A stretch of DNA of 64,000 nucleotides from an uncultured Christensenella sp. (GTDB lineage: Bacteria; Bacillota; Clostridia; Christensenellales; Pumilibacteraceae): positions 1 through 64,000 of the forward strand of contig CAJUGC010000002.1 of NCBI GenBank assembly GCA_910585955.1, given 5' to 3'. A program made the translations under genes and the position numbers. The notes under the pieces were generated by a model that saw only the letters and a list, made by a program, of their open reading frames with translations, made no database searches and had not been told where the DNA came from. Below are positions 1-8,376 of the stretch, one piece after another; the stretch's first letter is position 1; each line of letters begins with the position of its first letter.

Positions 1-68
1 GCGTAATAGGATAACGCAATCGCCTCCTAAGCGATAGACTGTGGGTTCGATTCCCGCCGCGAACGCCA
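1..68 (+). tRNA. tRNA-Arg(CCU), 5' end outside the window
   Basis: This is the end of a tRNA gene from about tRNA nucleotide 10 onward. The D stem is GCGT/ACGC, the anticodon stem ATCGC/GCGAT, and the anticodon CCT is at 26-28. The T arm is GTGGG/CCCGC with loop TTCGATT. The acceptor 3' strand is CGCGAAC, then discriminator G and encoded CCA (66-68). The anticodon decodes AGG (Arg). The gene is the integration site of the element: the core CTCCTAAGCGA at 24-34 recurs at 24390-24400. The 3' half seen here is therefore probably supplied by the element. Confidence 0.93.
24..34 (+). other. attL core in the tRNA anticodon loop
   Basis: The 11 bases CTCCTAAGCGA cover the anticodon loop and the start of the 3' anticodon stem. 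They are identical to 24390-24400, where they begin a tRNA 3'-half remnant. Sequences on both sides differ between the two copies, which fits a site-specific crossover core. The integrase gene lies directly beside this end. Confidence 0.8.
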
Positions 69-75
69 ACGGCTC

Positions 76-103
76 GACCGAGATAAATTCTCGGTCTTTT
101 TTT
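76..103. terminator. tRNA terminator overlapping the integrase stop
   Basis: Stem GACCGAGA/TCTCGGTC with a 5-base loop is followed by seven T on the plus strand. It ends the tRNA transcript and overlaps the stop codon of the convergent integrase gene. Confidence 0.8.
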
Positions 104-1523
104 ATGCCGTGATATTGTTCAACGCATTAAGCGCGGTGTCCTGCGTATCGGGTATAAAGTGGCTGTAAACTTTAAGCGTTACCGTCGAATCACTATGTCC
201 CATATACTTACTTACCGTTTGTATCGGGACGTTCTGCGACAAAAGCAAACTACAATATGTATGGCGTAAGCCATGACAAGTTACTTCTTTCATCTGCCAC
301 ACTTTCTCATAGCGTTTCAAATACTGTCCGACCGAGTGCGGAAATATAGGCAAACGATAAAGATTGACGGCTAAATAATATTCGTCAAGGCGTTCGTCAA
401 ACCGTTCGTCGGCTTGCCTAAACCATTCCATATATATGATAAGGTCGCTTATGAGTGCGTCCGGCATTGGAATATCGCGCATTGACGTAGCCGTTTTCGG
501 CTCTTTTTCATAAATGCCGAACTCCTTTGTATAAAGCCTATTCCGTTTAATGTGAATGACTTTCTTCGTAAAGTCAATATCACTCCAACGTAAACCGCAG
601 ACTTCGGCTGTTCGCATACCCATTAACAACATAAGTTTTATGGGGATTTTCTTGTAAATATCTTCGGGCGGCAATTCGTTCAGTTTTGCAATAAACGCCC
701 GCGCTTCCGCAAAAGAAAACACTTCCTTTTCGGGAACGGAACGTAACGACGTATTAGAACTGCCTGCGCCTATCTTGGTAGAACACACGGGATTTTTGAC
801 AATCCATTCGTACCGTACCGCTTCGTTGAAAAGCGTTCTCAAAACACGCCGATAGCCTTTAATCGTTTCGGTGGCGTAGGTTTTTTCGTTCGGTAGTTCT
901 TCAAAGTATTCGTCGAAGGCAATACCGCAATGCTCGCAAATAGCAAGTGCAATTTGTTTTTCAATGCTGTTTCCTTTGCGGCGCATACCGTAAGACGAAC
1001 AGCGCGTAATAATATGCTCTCTTGCAAGTTCTCGGAAGTTCACGGTCTTGGGAAAATCCTTTTTGACTTTCACCGTCGGAACTGCTTTATAGCCTTTTTG
1101 CGCAAAGCCGTTCAAAAACATTTGCACGTCGCGCACGGTGATCGCCGATATAGGTTTATCGTCAAGGTGTTGTTCGACCAAAAACGCATTAAACTTTTTG
1201 CCGACTTCTTGCGCTCGCAGGTAGTAACTTATGGAAAGATTGGCTTTAATGTTTGCCTGCCATTCTTTCATCAGTTCCGCGAACGTAAGCACCTTTGAGC
1301 GCAATACCGTCGTTTCTTCCTTGTAAGCCTTCAATACGTCTTCTTCAAATTCAATAGACAGTTTCTCGACTTGCTTTCTGAATTTCGCTTCCGTCAAGCC
1401 GTCGTTATTATAGACGCGCTTAACGAACAGTTTGTTTTTACCTGTGGATAAGTCCTTTCCGCTGACTTGTATCTTGGCTTGTAATTCGCCTTTCTTATTG
1501 GGTGTGATTTTGAAATATGCCAT
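102..1523 (-). CDS. tyrosine-recombinase integrase
   Basis: A 473-aa site-specific recombinase that should catalyse integration and excision of the element at tRNA-Arg. The N terminus (about 1-70) looks like an arm-site-binding domain. A SAM-like core-binding domain follows, with an unusual extra segment at about 150-215. The catalytic domain shows R304 (GMRTAEVCGLRW), H417 and R420 (HGLRH), H443 (MGHS) and nucleophile Y453, so the active site looks complete. It lies against the tRNA attachment site. A 59-aa excisionase-like gene is just upstream on the same strand. Tn916/phage-type integrase family assignment is from these motifs. Confidence 0.95.
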   Translation of the reverse strand: MAYFKITPNKKGELQAKIQVSGKDLSTGKNKLFVKRVYNNDGLTEAKFRKQVEKLSIEFEEDVLKAYKEETTVLRSKVLTFAELMKEWQANIKANLSISYYLRAQEVGKKFNAFLVEQHLDDKPISAITVRDVQMFLNGFAQKGYKAVPTVKVKKDFPKTVNFRELAREHIITRCSSYGMRRKGNSIEKQIALAICEHCGIAFDEYFEELPNEKTYATETIKGYRRVLRTLFNEAVRYEWIVKNPVCSTKIGAGSSNTSLRSVPEKEVFSFAEARAFIAKLNELPPEDIYKKIPIKLMLLMGMRTAEVCGLRWSDIDFTKKVIHIKRNRLYTKEFGIYEKEPKTATSMRDIPMPDALISDLIIYMEWFRQADERFDERLDEYYLAVNLYRLPIFPHSVGQYLKRYEKVWQMKEVTCHGLRHTYCSLLLSQNVPIQTVSKYMGHSDSTVTLKVYSHFIPDTQDTALNALNNITA

Positions 1524-1530
1524 AATGAAT

Positions 1531-1710
1531 TTACTCCTTAATAGCGATATAGTTCATCAGGCTGTCAATATCGACCAAAACTTTGTTACCTGCTGTAAGA
1601 CATTTGATTTTGCCTTCCTTGCACCACATACGGATTGTATGTACGGTAACGGCTGTTTCGGCGTCCTGCTGACGAACTATGTCATAGGCTTTTTTGATAC
1701 TCCGTAACAT
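1531..1710 (-). CDS. excisionase-like small HTH protein (copy 1)
   Basis: A 59-aa protein starting MLRSIKKAY. I chose this start because AGGAGG lies 8 bases upstream (1719-1724), although an upstream ATG in frame would extend it to 86 aa. The segment TVHTIRMWCKEGKIKCL is a winged-helix/MerR-type DNA-binding motif typical of element excisionases (Xis). It is followed directly by the integrase, so it likely controls excision direction. It is clearly paralogous to the protein at 21817-22032, sharing most residues from RSI.KAY to IDSLMNY. Confidence 0.85.
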   Translation of the reverse strand: MLRSIKKAYDIVRQQDAETAVTVHTIRMWCKEGKIKCLTAGNKVLVDIDSLMNYIAIKE

Positions 1711-1942
1711 TGTGCTTGCCTCCTTGTTCAGATTAGAAAGCAACTCTCGGAAACGGCTGTGTATTCCGTTTCGTTCAATCACTTTCCGCAAATACTATAA
1801 CTTTTATCCCGAAAAATTACGAGTAGCAAGCGAATTATAAACGTATTAGAAACACGTTATTTTTGCGTTAGCCTACGGCTTGGCGGCGGTAAAGGAAAAG
1901 GACAAAACAGCGAACTGACTAACATACTTTTCTCCTTGTTTT
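1711..1942. other. intergenic region with a motif shared with 9831-9884
   Basis: No gene is seen. It contains TTACGAGTAG (about 1817-1826), then a stretch at 1843-1867 (TTAGAAACACGTTA followed by TTTTTGCG). The same two motifs, in the same order, occur on the opposite strand at about 9831-9884 upstream of the phage genes. It may be the xis-int control region or integrase arm sites. Confidence 0.5.
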
Positions 1943-2144
1943 TTATTTGTCTTTCGACAACCAAAGAGAAAATCGGGAAAAGCCCACGCCGTCAAGGACA
2001 AAGAAAAAATCATAGCGTTAGCATTTTTCATTTTGCTGTTTTACGCTATGATTTTTTTCCTTGCTTGGGTTTACGCTTTATTTAGTTTTCAGTCTTACGG
2101 CAACGGCTTTTTCCGATATACAACCCTGTCGAAAGACAAATAAA
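1920..2144. repeat. 225-bp palindromic repeat, copy A
   Basis: Nearly identical to 5364-5587. It carries a perfect 17-bp inverted repeat (1943-1959 and 2127-2143, core TGTCGAAAGACA). Nested inner arms follow: ATCGGGAAAAGCC/GGCTTTTTCCGAT, CAAGGA/TCCTTG, and a 15-bp perfect pair AAAAAATCATAGCGT (2004-2018)/ACGCTATGATTTTTT (2043-2057). The whole unit can fold into one long hairpin or cruciform. No open reading frame is seen. Copy C at 22053-22288 has the same architecture with changed bases. Confidence 0.85.
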
Positions 2145-2354
2145 TTATAAACTTGCTTTATAATCTGTACCCCAATCTATTTCGTATAATCAAAAGTTTC
2201 CACTTATTGCCTATAAGTTGCACAGTGGTCGCAACGGGACATTCGGGCAATTCTTCTCTTGTCAACATAGTGCTTAACCTACCTTGATATGATATGTGTT
2301 TATTATAGCAAAAAGAAAGTCAAAACGTTTTGGATGCAATATTTTGAGCGACGT
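2145..2354. other. intergenic region, nothing recognised
   Basis: AT-rich sequence between palindromic repeat A and the end of the AraC-type gene. No gene, RNA or clear terminator is seen. Confidence 0.4.
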
Positions 2355-3251
2355 TTATTTTTTAAGATGGCAAGCAAGATATTTTTTTGCGGACATGCAA
2401 TATTTTTCTTTGAATTTGCGGCAGAAATAGCCGACGTTATCAAAACCCGTTTCCGTTGCTATGCTTGCGATAGTTCTATCGGTAGATAATAGCAACTCGG
2501 CGGCACGGGCAAGCCTGTATTGGATCAGATAAGCAATCGGTGAAATGTTTATTCCTTTTCGGAAGATTTGCAATGCGCTGTTTTTACTTATATAAACAGC
2601 GCCTGCGATATCGTCTAATTTAATATTTTCACCGTAATTATTATGAATATATTGCAACATAATTTGAAGTTGAGAGCGGTGTTGCATTTCTCGGTTTGTC
2701 GCCTGTGTTTCCGATTTTATTTCAATGCTATTGTAAAATACATTCCATAATTCAAACAGTTTGGTAACCGTTTCAATTTCATTGGGATTGTCTTGATTTT
2801 GCAACTCAAATATGGCTAATAAAATTTTTATGACAGTATTTTGCCATTCGATATTCGGATCGAATATCTGAAAAGATATTCCATAGTCGATAATCGGTTT
2901 AACGTACTTTGTAAATATGCGCCCTAACGTTTCGCCAAACAAATTAGGCGAAAACACGATATTCGGAAACACGTTGTTATCCGTTGCTTCATAACGGTGT
3001 AAAACGCCGCTATTGACAAATAAGCCGTAACCTTTCGATAATACTAATTTTTCGGTTCCGACATAACAAATAACCGAGCCTTCTCGAACATAAATGAATT
3101 CAAATTCGGGGTGCCAATGCCAAGCAATACAATGAAAATCAAAATCCCATACGTTTTCCAAGTAATAGTGAAACGGAAAATCGGGGTTGCCGTTCGGCAG
3201 TTTTTCACGGTACGACTCGTCGGTTATCGTTTTCAAATGCTGTTTTTCCAT
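2355..3251 (-). CDS. AraC-family transcriptional regulator
   Basis: A 298-aa regulator. The start MEKQHLK is preferred because a GGAAAGG site precedes it; an upstream ATG would add 17 residues. The N-terminal half is cupin-like (HWHPEFEFIYVREGSV), a typical small-molecule-sensing domain. The C-terminal ~100 residues hold the double HTH of AraC/XylS (LDDIAGAVYISKNSALQIF and IASIATETGFDNVGYFCRKF). It is divergent from the DUF1349 gene 110 bases away, so it probably controls that gene and the two enzymes after it. The ligand is unknown. Confidence 0.9.
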   Translation of the reverse strand: MEKQHLKTITDESYREKLPNGNPDFPFHYYLENVWDFDFHCIAWHWHPEFEFIYVREGSVICYVGTEKLVLSKGYGLFVNSGVLHRYEATDNNVFPNIVFSPNLFGETLGRIFTKYVKPIIDYGISFQIFDPNIEWQNTVIKILLAIFELQNQDNPNEIETVTKLFELWNVFYNSIEIKSETQATNREMQHRSQLQIMLQYIHNNYGENIKLDDIAGAVYISKNSALQIFRKGINISPIAYLIQYRLARAAELLLSTDRTIASIATETGFDNVGYFCRKFKEKYCMSAKKYLACHLKK

Positions 3252-3361
3252 AACGCACCTTTCCTTTGTGATATTGTACCATAAATGAGTGAGATATTGC
3301 AATCATTATTGACTATGTGTGTGATATAATGTATTTATCAATATCGACAGGAGTTTTATAT

Positions 3362-3952
3362 ATGCAATTTGCTTGGTTAAACGAAAGTAAGATTGAAAAG
3401 AAAGGAAACGCAATCGAAATCTACGCTCCCGCTAAAAGCGACTTCTTTTGCGGCGGCAACGTAACGAGCGACGAAGGCTCGCTACCCGCAAATATTTGTA
3501 ATGCGCCGTATTATTATACGGAAATCTGCGGCGACTTCGTTATGCGCGTAAGAGTATCGCTCAAATTTTTAAGCACTTACGATTCTTCTTCCGTTATGGT
3601 AATGAAGGATATGGAAAATTGGGCGAAGTTCTGTTTTGAGCGAACAGATTTCGGAACGCACGCCGTTGTCAGCGTGGTAACGCGCGACAATATTTCCGAC
3701 GACGCAAACGGCTGTAATATCGAAACCGATAAAGTTTGGTTGCAAGTTTGCAGACGCGGCAACGCTTATGCGTTCCATTATTCGGTGGACGGCATAAACT
3801 TTTATATGACGAGATTTTTTATTCTCGACTACGGAAACACGGTCAAAATAGGTCTTGTAGCGCAATCGCCTACGGGTAACGGTGGTATAAGGATTTATGA
3901 AGATTTGACGATTGAGAGCAAGACGGTCAAAAATATTCGCGCAGGGAAATAA
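3362..3952 (+). CDS. DUF1349 domain protein
   Basis: A 196-aa cytoplasmic protein (no signal peptide or membrane segment). The start is set by AGGAG at 3349-3353. FAWLNES near the N terminus, followed by an all-beta pattern (FVMRVRVSLKF, SSVMVMKDMENWAKFCFE, AYHYSVDG-like strands), matches the DUF1349 concanavalin-like fold. Members are linked to carbohydrate regulons, but the function is not established. It is probably the first gene of an AraC-controlled set with the acetyltransferase and flavin reductase. Confidence 0.8.
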   Translation: MQFAWLNESKIEKKGNAIEIYAPAKSDFFCGGNVTSDEGSLPANICNAPYYYTEICGDFVMRVRVSLKFLSTYDSSSVMVMKDMENWAKFCFERTDFGTHAVVSVVTRDNISDDANGCNIETDKVWLQVCRRGNAYAFHYSVDGINFYMTRFFILDYGNTVKIGLVAQSPTGNGGIRIYEDLTIESKTVKNIRAGK

Positions 3953-3962
3953 GGAAAAAGAT

Positions 3963-4538
3963 ATGACAGAATGGGAAAAAATGCTCGCGGGTATCCCCTG
4001 CGACGACAGGGATCGGCAACTCGAACAGCGCAGACTTATTGCAAAAAAACTTTTTCGTGAGTATAATCGCACTACCGAAGAAGATATGCCCAAAAGAAAA
4101 GAGATAATGCAAAAACTCTTTCGCAGTGTCGGCGAAAACGTATTTATCGAACCCGATTTTATTTGTGAGTTCGGCAGCAACATCACAATCGGAAACAATG
4201 TATTTATAAATTTCGGCTGCATAATCTTTGATTGCGGCGAAGTAACGATAGGCGATAATACTATGTTCGGACCGAGAGCAGGAATTTATACGACAAATCA
4301 CGCTCTTAACGCAGAAGAACGAATTAAGAATATTTGTATATCGAAGCCTATCAATATCGGTAAGCGCGTTTGGCTCGGTGCGGACGTAAAGATTATTCAA
4401 GGCGTAACGATCGGCGACGATACCGTTATCGGCGCAGGTAGCGTTGTAACGAAAAGTATACCGTCCGGCGTAGTCGCAGTAGGAAACCCGTGCAAAGTTT
4501 TAAGAAAAATTACCGAAAAAGACAAATTGATAAAATAA
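3963..4538 (+). CDS. maltose/galactoside O-acetyltransferase-like (LbH fold)
   Basis: A 191-aa acyl-CoA O-acetyltransferase of the maa/lacA (NodL) type. An N-terminal Mac domain (EWEKMLAGIPCDDRDRQL) precedes left-handed beta-helix hexapeptide repeats (ITIGNNVFINFGC, VTIGDNTMFGPR, KRVWLGADVKII). The catalytic His is in the YTTNHALNAEER segment. The start follows GGAAAAAG and sits 10 bases after the DUF1349 stop. It likely acetylates a sugar. The exact substrate cannot be read from the sequence. Confidence 0.88.
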   Translation: MTEWEKMLAGIPCDDRDRQLEQRRLIAKKLFREYNRTTEEDMPKRKEIMQKLFRSVGENVFIEPDFICEFGSNITIGNNVFINFGCIIFDCGEVTIGDNTMFGPRAGIYTTNHALNAEERIKNICISKPINIGKRVWLGADVKIIQGVTIGDDTVIGAGSVVTKSIPSGVVAVGNPCKVLRKITEKDKLIK

Positions 4539-4554
4539 ATAAGGAGCAAATATT

Positions 4555-5100
4555 ATGAGTAAGAATATTGTTGTATTGACAGGAAGTCCGCGGAAAAACG
4601 GCAATTCGATTGCAATGACAGATGCGTTTATCAATGCCGCACAAAAAAAGGGACATAGGGTTACTCGATTTGATATTGCATCAATGAAAATAAACGGTTG
4701 CCGTGCTTGCGAAACTTGTTTTAAGACAGGTAAACCTTGCTCTTTTAACGATGATTTTAATATCATTGCCCCCGCTATTCAAGAAGCGGATGCGGTAGTT
4801 TTTACGTTTCCTGTTTATTGGTATTCTATCCCGTCGCAAATAAAAGCCGTAATAGATAAATTATTTTCTTTCTATAATGCAAAAGTGGATTTATCGGGCA
4901 AAGAATGCGCTTTGATTAGTTGTTGCGAAGAAAATGATTTGTCAGTATTTGACGGTGTTAGAGTTCCGATAGAACGTTCTGCCGCTTTATTAAAATGGAA
5001 AATGATTGGCGCAGTAACAATACCGTCAGTAGTTAATGTTGGCGATATTGAAAAAACAGACGGTTGTAAACAAGCGGCGATATTGGCTGATAAATTTTAG
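4555..5100 (+). CDS. NADPH-dependent FMN reductase / flavodoxin-fold oxidoreductase
   Basis: A 181-aa flavodoxin-like protein. The FMN phosphate loop is GSPRKNGNS (residues 10-18). A CRACETC-type cysteine pair and the FPVYWYSIPSQIKAVIDK segment are typical of the iron-sulfur flavoprotein/MdaB-like reductase family. It lies 16 bases after the acetyltransferase with an AAGGAG site, so it is co-transcribed. It ends in TAG, which is rare among genes of this element. The physiological electron acceptor is unknown. Confidence 0.85.
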   Translation: MSKNIVVLTGSPRKNGNSIAMTDAFINAAQKKGHRVTRFDIASMKINGCRACETCFKTGKPCSFNDDFNIIAPAIQEADAVVFTFPVYWYSIPSQIKAVIDKLFSFYNAKVDLSGKECALISCCEENDLSVFDGVRVPIERSAALLKWKMIGAVTIPSVVNVGDIEKTDGCKQAAILADKF

Positions 5101-5114
5101 CACATTTAATTATT

Positions 5115-5315
5115 ATGGACGCAAAAGAAAACGATAAAGACTATAATATATACGACAGAATGTATGTAAGTTGTCCCGTTTGTTCTGTAATGATTATGGA
5201 AGCACGAACAGTTACGGATGGTATCATAAAGTGCTGTCGATGTCATAAGAAAATATGGTTTGAAATACAAGACGGAAAAGTAACCGCTATCCCGCTATCA
5301 ATAAAAAAGGATTAA
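5115..5315 (+). CDS. small zinc-ribbon protein (copy 1)
   Basis: A 66-aa protein with CPVC (about 20-23) and CCRCHKK (about 40-46), spaced as a single treble-clef/zinc ribbon. It ends in an IQDGKVTAIPL strand. It is paralogous to the 61-aa protein at 8155-8340, with the same cysteine layout and the same DGKV...VPL-type end. Both follow an unrelated accessory operon and precede a terminator. The function is unknown; nucleic-acid or protein binding is plausible. No strong ribosome site is seen. Confidence 0.65.
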   Translation: MDAKENDKDYNIYDRMYVSCPVCSVMIMEARTVTDGIIKCCRCHKKIWFEIQDGKVTAIPLSIKKD

Positions 5316-5317
5316 GT

Positions 5318-5347
5318 AAAAGGAAGTTCCAAACGGGCTTCCTTTTT
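5318..5347 (+). terminator. terminator after the accessory operon
   Basis: Stem AAAAGGAAG/CTTCCTTTTT lies directly after the zinc-ribbon gene and ends in a T run. Confidence 0.75.
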
Positions 5348-5363
5348 ACTATACAGAGACAAA

Positions 5364-5587
5364 TAACATACTTTTCTCCTTGTTTTTTATTTGTCTTTCG
5401 ACAACCAAAGAGAAAATCGGGAAAAGCCTACGCCGTCAAGGACAAAGAAAAAATCATAGCGTTAGCATTGTTTTAATTGCTGTTTTACGCTATGATTTTT
5501 TCCCTTGCTTGGGTTTACGCTCTATTCAGTTTTAGTCTTACGGCAACGGCTTTTTCCGATATACAACCCCATCGAAAGACAAATAAA
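5364..5587. repeat. 224-bp palindromic repeat, copy B
   Basis: Direct repeat of 1920-2144 with few substitutions. The outer arms pair over 13 bp (ATTTGTCTTTCGA/TCGAAAGACAAAT). The small terminal hairpin at the right has decayed (CATC instead of TGTC). Together with copy A it brackets the AraC-to-zinc-ribbon cassette. Confidence 0.85.
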
Positions 5588-5687
5588 ATATTTTTTTAAT
5601 TTTTTAATTTTTTGAAAAACTTAATAATTACTTAAAAAAACTATTGTATTATACGAGTGCAAAATCTAATAAAAAGGAGATATTTTT

Positions 5688-6395
5688 ATGGTTCAAGGTA
5701 TTATGGAATTGTTGTTCGACGCGGCTTATCTGATATTTGCTCTCGCCGTAGGCATATATCTGATTGTCAAGGGCAAAAGCAAGTTTTTCAAGATGTTCGG
5801 TGTCATGGCGGTTGTTTTATCGTCGGGCGATTCGTTCCACTTAATTCCCCGTGTTTACGCCCTGCTTACGACGGGGTTGGAAGCAAATGCGTTTGCTCTC
5901 GGATTAGGTAAACTTATTACTTCGATTACAATGACGATATTCTATGTAATTCTTTACTTTATTCTCGAAAGCGTTTGGCAGCCCGATAAAAAATTAAAGT
6001 TAGGCAGCCGCATTACATTGTTTGCATTGACGGCACTTCGTATTATTCTCTGCGCTTTCCCGCAAAACAATTGGTTTGCTTATGAAGGGAATTTGCTGTG
6101 GGGAATTTTAAGAAACATTCCGTTTGCATTGATCGGTATCGGAATAATAATTATCTGCTTTATGATAGCAAAGAAAAATAAAGACAAAAGTTATTGGATA
6201 ATGGGGCTTATGGTTATCTTGTCTTTCGGTTTCTACATTCCGGTAGTTCTGTTTGCGGACATTGTACCTATTATCGGAATACTTATGATACCTAAAACTT
6301 TGGCTTATGTGGGCGTAGTTGTAATAGGATTATTAAAGCATAGACAAGCGGTAAAATCGGCTCAAACTTCGGAAAAATTGACAATAAACGAATAA
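5688..6395 (+). CDS. polytopic membrane protein, about seven segments
   Basis: A 235-aa integral membrane protein. Hydrophobic stretches lie near residues 8-27, 37-55, 65-90, 105-122, 135-160, 170-190 and 195-215, joined by short basic loops (KGKSKFFK, AKKNKDKSY). AAGGAG precedes the ATG. No catalytic motif is recognised. It is followed by a hairpin and then a response regulator-kinase pair, so it may be a target or sensor partner of that system. Confidence 0.8.
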   Translation: MVQGIMELLFDAAYLIFALAVGIYLIVKGKSKFFKMFGVMAVVLSSGDSFHLIPRVYALLTTGLEANAFALGLGKLITSITMTIFYVILYFILESVWQPDKKLKLGSRITLFALTALRIILCAFPQNNWFAYEGNLLWGILRNIPFALIGIGIIIICFMIAKKNKDKSYWIMGLMVILSFGFYIPVVLFADIVPIIGILMIPKTLAYVGVVVIGLLKHRQAVKSAQTSEKLTINE

Positions 6396-6405
6396 TCCGA
6401 TATAA

Positions 6406-6442
6406 TATGAGAGAGATTCTATATCTCTCTCATAATTTTTTT
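6406..6442 (+). terminator. hairpin with T run between membrane gene and response regulator
   Basis: An 11-12-bp perfect stem ATGAGAGAGAT/ATCTCTCTCAT is followed by seven T. It lies immediately before the AGGAG site of the response-regulator gene, so it may terminate or attenuate read-through. Confidence 0.75.
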
Positions 6443-6453
6443 AGGAGTGAGTA

Positions 6454-7122
6454 ATGTTTCATATATTATTAGCAGAAGATGAGATACCTTTAAGAAAACT
6501 AATTAAATGCAATCTTGAAAGATGCGGTTTTTCCGTATATGAAAGCAGTAACGGGCAGGAAGCGTTAAATATATTGGGAAATACGGATATTGACCTTTTG
6601 ATTGCCGATATTATGATGCCTGTAATGGACGGAAATACATTAACGCAAACCGTTAAATCTATAAATACGGATTTGCCGGTTATTATGCTGACCGCTCTCG
6701 GCACTATCGGCAATAAGAAAAAAAGTTTTGAAGGCGGTGCAGACGATTACCTGACAAAGCCTGTGGACTTTGACGAGTTGGAATTGCGCATAAGAGCGTT
6801 GCTACGCCGTTACGGTCGTGTGTCCAAACAGAAAATTCAAATCGGTAATACCGAATTGGACTTTATGACAAAGACGCTGAAAGTCGATTCGGTTATGATT
6901 GATACCACAAAAAAAGAATTTTTGTTATTGTTTACACTTCTTTCTTCAACAGGTCGTATTTTCTCACGAACACAGTTATTGGATGAAATATGGGGAAGCG
7001 ATTCCGAGAGTTTAGAAAGAACCGTTGACGTTCATATCAATAAATTACGGGAAAAACTTATTCAAAGCGACGTAACGATTATTTCCGTGCGCGGACTTGG
7101 ATATAAGGCGGAACGAAAATGA
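6454..7122 (+). CDS. OmpR/PhoB-family response regulator
   Basis: A 222-aa regulator. The receiver domain carries acidic residues at 8-10, phospho-acceptor D52 (LLIADIMMPVMDG), T80 and K102 (YLTKP). A winged-helix DNA-binding domain follows (RIFSRTQLLDEIWG, RTVDVHINKLREKL, RGLGYKAE). It overlaps the kinase gene by 4 bases (ATGA), so the two are translationally coupled. Signal and target genes are unknown; the upstream membrane protein is a candidate. Confidence 0.95.
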   Translation: MFHILLAEDEIPLRKLIKCNLERCGFSVYESSNGQEALNILGNTDIDLLIADIMMPVMDGNTLTQTVKSINTDLPVIMLTALGTIGNKKKSFEGGADDYLTKPVDFDELELRIRALLRRYGRVSKQKIQIGNTELDFMTKTLKVDSVMIDTTKKEFLLLFTLLSSTGRIFSRTQLLDEIWGSDSESLERTVDVHINKLREKLIQSDVTIISVRGLGYKAERK

Positions 7123-8126
7123 AAAAACTGATATTTAAGATTTTTTTAATGATGGGAATATCAATGTTGTTGGTCTTCGGCATTTCGCGTATTGCTTTGG
7201 CTATTCTGCAAAGTCAATCAATAACCGATCCCATACTTTCTTATCATATCAGTTTAATTTCGGGAGCATTAGGCTTAGTGCTCTTTACCGTACTGCTTTA
7301 TGTTTTTATAGGAAAACGCCTAAAATCAATATCAACGGCAGTCAACGCCGTTGCAAACGGTAAACTCGATACAAAAGTTTCAACCAAAGGAAATGACGAA
7401 TTGTCGCAATTATCTATTAACTTTAACCGTATGACCGAAGGTTTGAAATCTAACGAATACTTAAATCGTGAATTTGTTAAGAATGTATCTCACGAGTTCA
7501 AAACGCCGTTAAGCATAATATTGGGATATAGCGATTTGCTACATTCAAAAGATTTGTCCGAAGAAGAAAGAAATGAATATGCAGACTTTATTTATAAAGA
7601 AGCAAACAGGCTTATTAATTTAAGTGAAAAGTTGCTCGCTATATGTAAGTTGGACTCAAACAATAATATACCGTGTTCTGATACGTTCTTTATTGATGAA
7701 CAGATACGAAATATTATACTTTCAATGCAAGTTGTATGGTTGCAAAAACAGTTAAAAGTCGAAGTCGATATGGCTGAAATCGAGTATGTATCGAATAAGG
7801 ATTTGTGTCATCTGATTTGGCAAAATTTAATTTCAAATGCAGTAAAATATACGGATGAAAACGGAGAAATATTTATAAACTTAATTAAGGACGACGAAAA
7901 TATAATTTTCAGTATAACGAATACAAGCAATTCGTTGAAAGGCAAAGAAGATTTGATTTTTCAATCGTTTTATACAAGCGATATATCGGGAAAAGAAAAA
8001 GGCACGGGGCTCGGCTTACCGTTAGTAAAAAAGATCGTTGATAGATTAGAAGGCATTATTACAGTTGACTGTAACGAAAACACGAAATTCATTGTTAAAC
8101 TGCCATTAAAACAAATACCTAATTAA
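7119..8126 (+). CDS. sensor histidine kinase
   Basis: A 335-aa kinase. Two membrane segments (about 10-30 and 43-64) enclose a very short external loop. A HAMP domain follows (about 65-115), then HisKA with phospho-acceptor H125 (NVSHEFKTP). The HATPase_c domain has its N box (LIWQNLISNAVKYT) and G box (GTGLGLPLVKKIV). The tiny extracellular loop suggests an intramembrane-sensing kinase. It is the partner of the preceding response regulator. Confidence 0.95.
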   Translation: MKKLIFKIFLMMGISMLLVFGISRIALAILQSQSITDPILSYHISLISGALGLVLFTVLLYVFIGKRLKSISTAVNAVANGKLDTKVSTKGNDELSQLSINFNRMTEGLKSNEYLNREFVKNVSHEFKTPLSIILGYSDLLHSKDLSEEERNEYADFIYKEANRLINLSEKLLAICKLDSNNNIPCSDTFFIDEQIRNIILSMQVVWLQKQLKVEVDMAEIEYVSNKDLCHLIWQNLISNAVKYTDENGEIFINLIKDDENIIFSITNTSNSLKGKEDLIFQSFYTSDISGKEKGTGLGLPLVKKIVDRLEGIITVDCNENTKFIVKLPLKQIPN

Positions 8127-8154
8127 ACTGTATAGAAAATACATAGGAGTTAAA

Positions 8155-8340
8155 ATGCAAATAAAAAGTGATATTGAAAAAACACGTTTATATATAAGTT
8201 GTCCTATTTGTGCTTTTACTCTTATGCAAGCGGAAATTGTAAAATCAGGCGTTATAAAATGTCCGCATTGTCATAAACGAATAAGCGTCGAAATAATAGA
8301 CGGAAAAGTTATTGTTGTTCCATTAGGTAAAAACGAATAA
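8155..8340 (+). CDS. small zinc-ribbon protein (copy 2)
   Basis: A 61-aa protein with CPIC and CPHCHKR pairs, starting after AGGAG. It matches the 5115-5315 protein in cysteine layout and C-terminal strand. It closes the two-component operon and is followed by a strong terminator. Function unknown. Confidence 0.7.
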   Translation: MQIKSDIEKTRLYISCPICAFTLMQAEIVKSGVIKCPHCHKRISVEIIDGKVIVVPLGKNE

Positions 8341-8346
8341 ATTTTT

Positions 8347-8376
8347 AAGGAAGTGCAAAAAAGCACTTCCTTTTTT
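8347..8376 (+). terminator. terminator after zinc-ribbon copy 2
   Basis: Perfect 10-bp stem AAGGAAGTGC/GCACTTCCTT with a 6-base loop and a T run. Confidence 0.9.

Noticed and set aside
1943..2143. Palindromes A and B as simple MITE insertions
   Set aside because: A and B share 23 bases outside the left inverted repeat and no target-site duplication is visible, so they look like duplicated regulatory or structural units rather than independent insertions.
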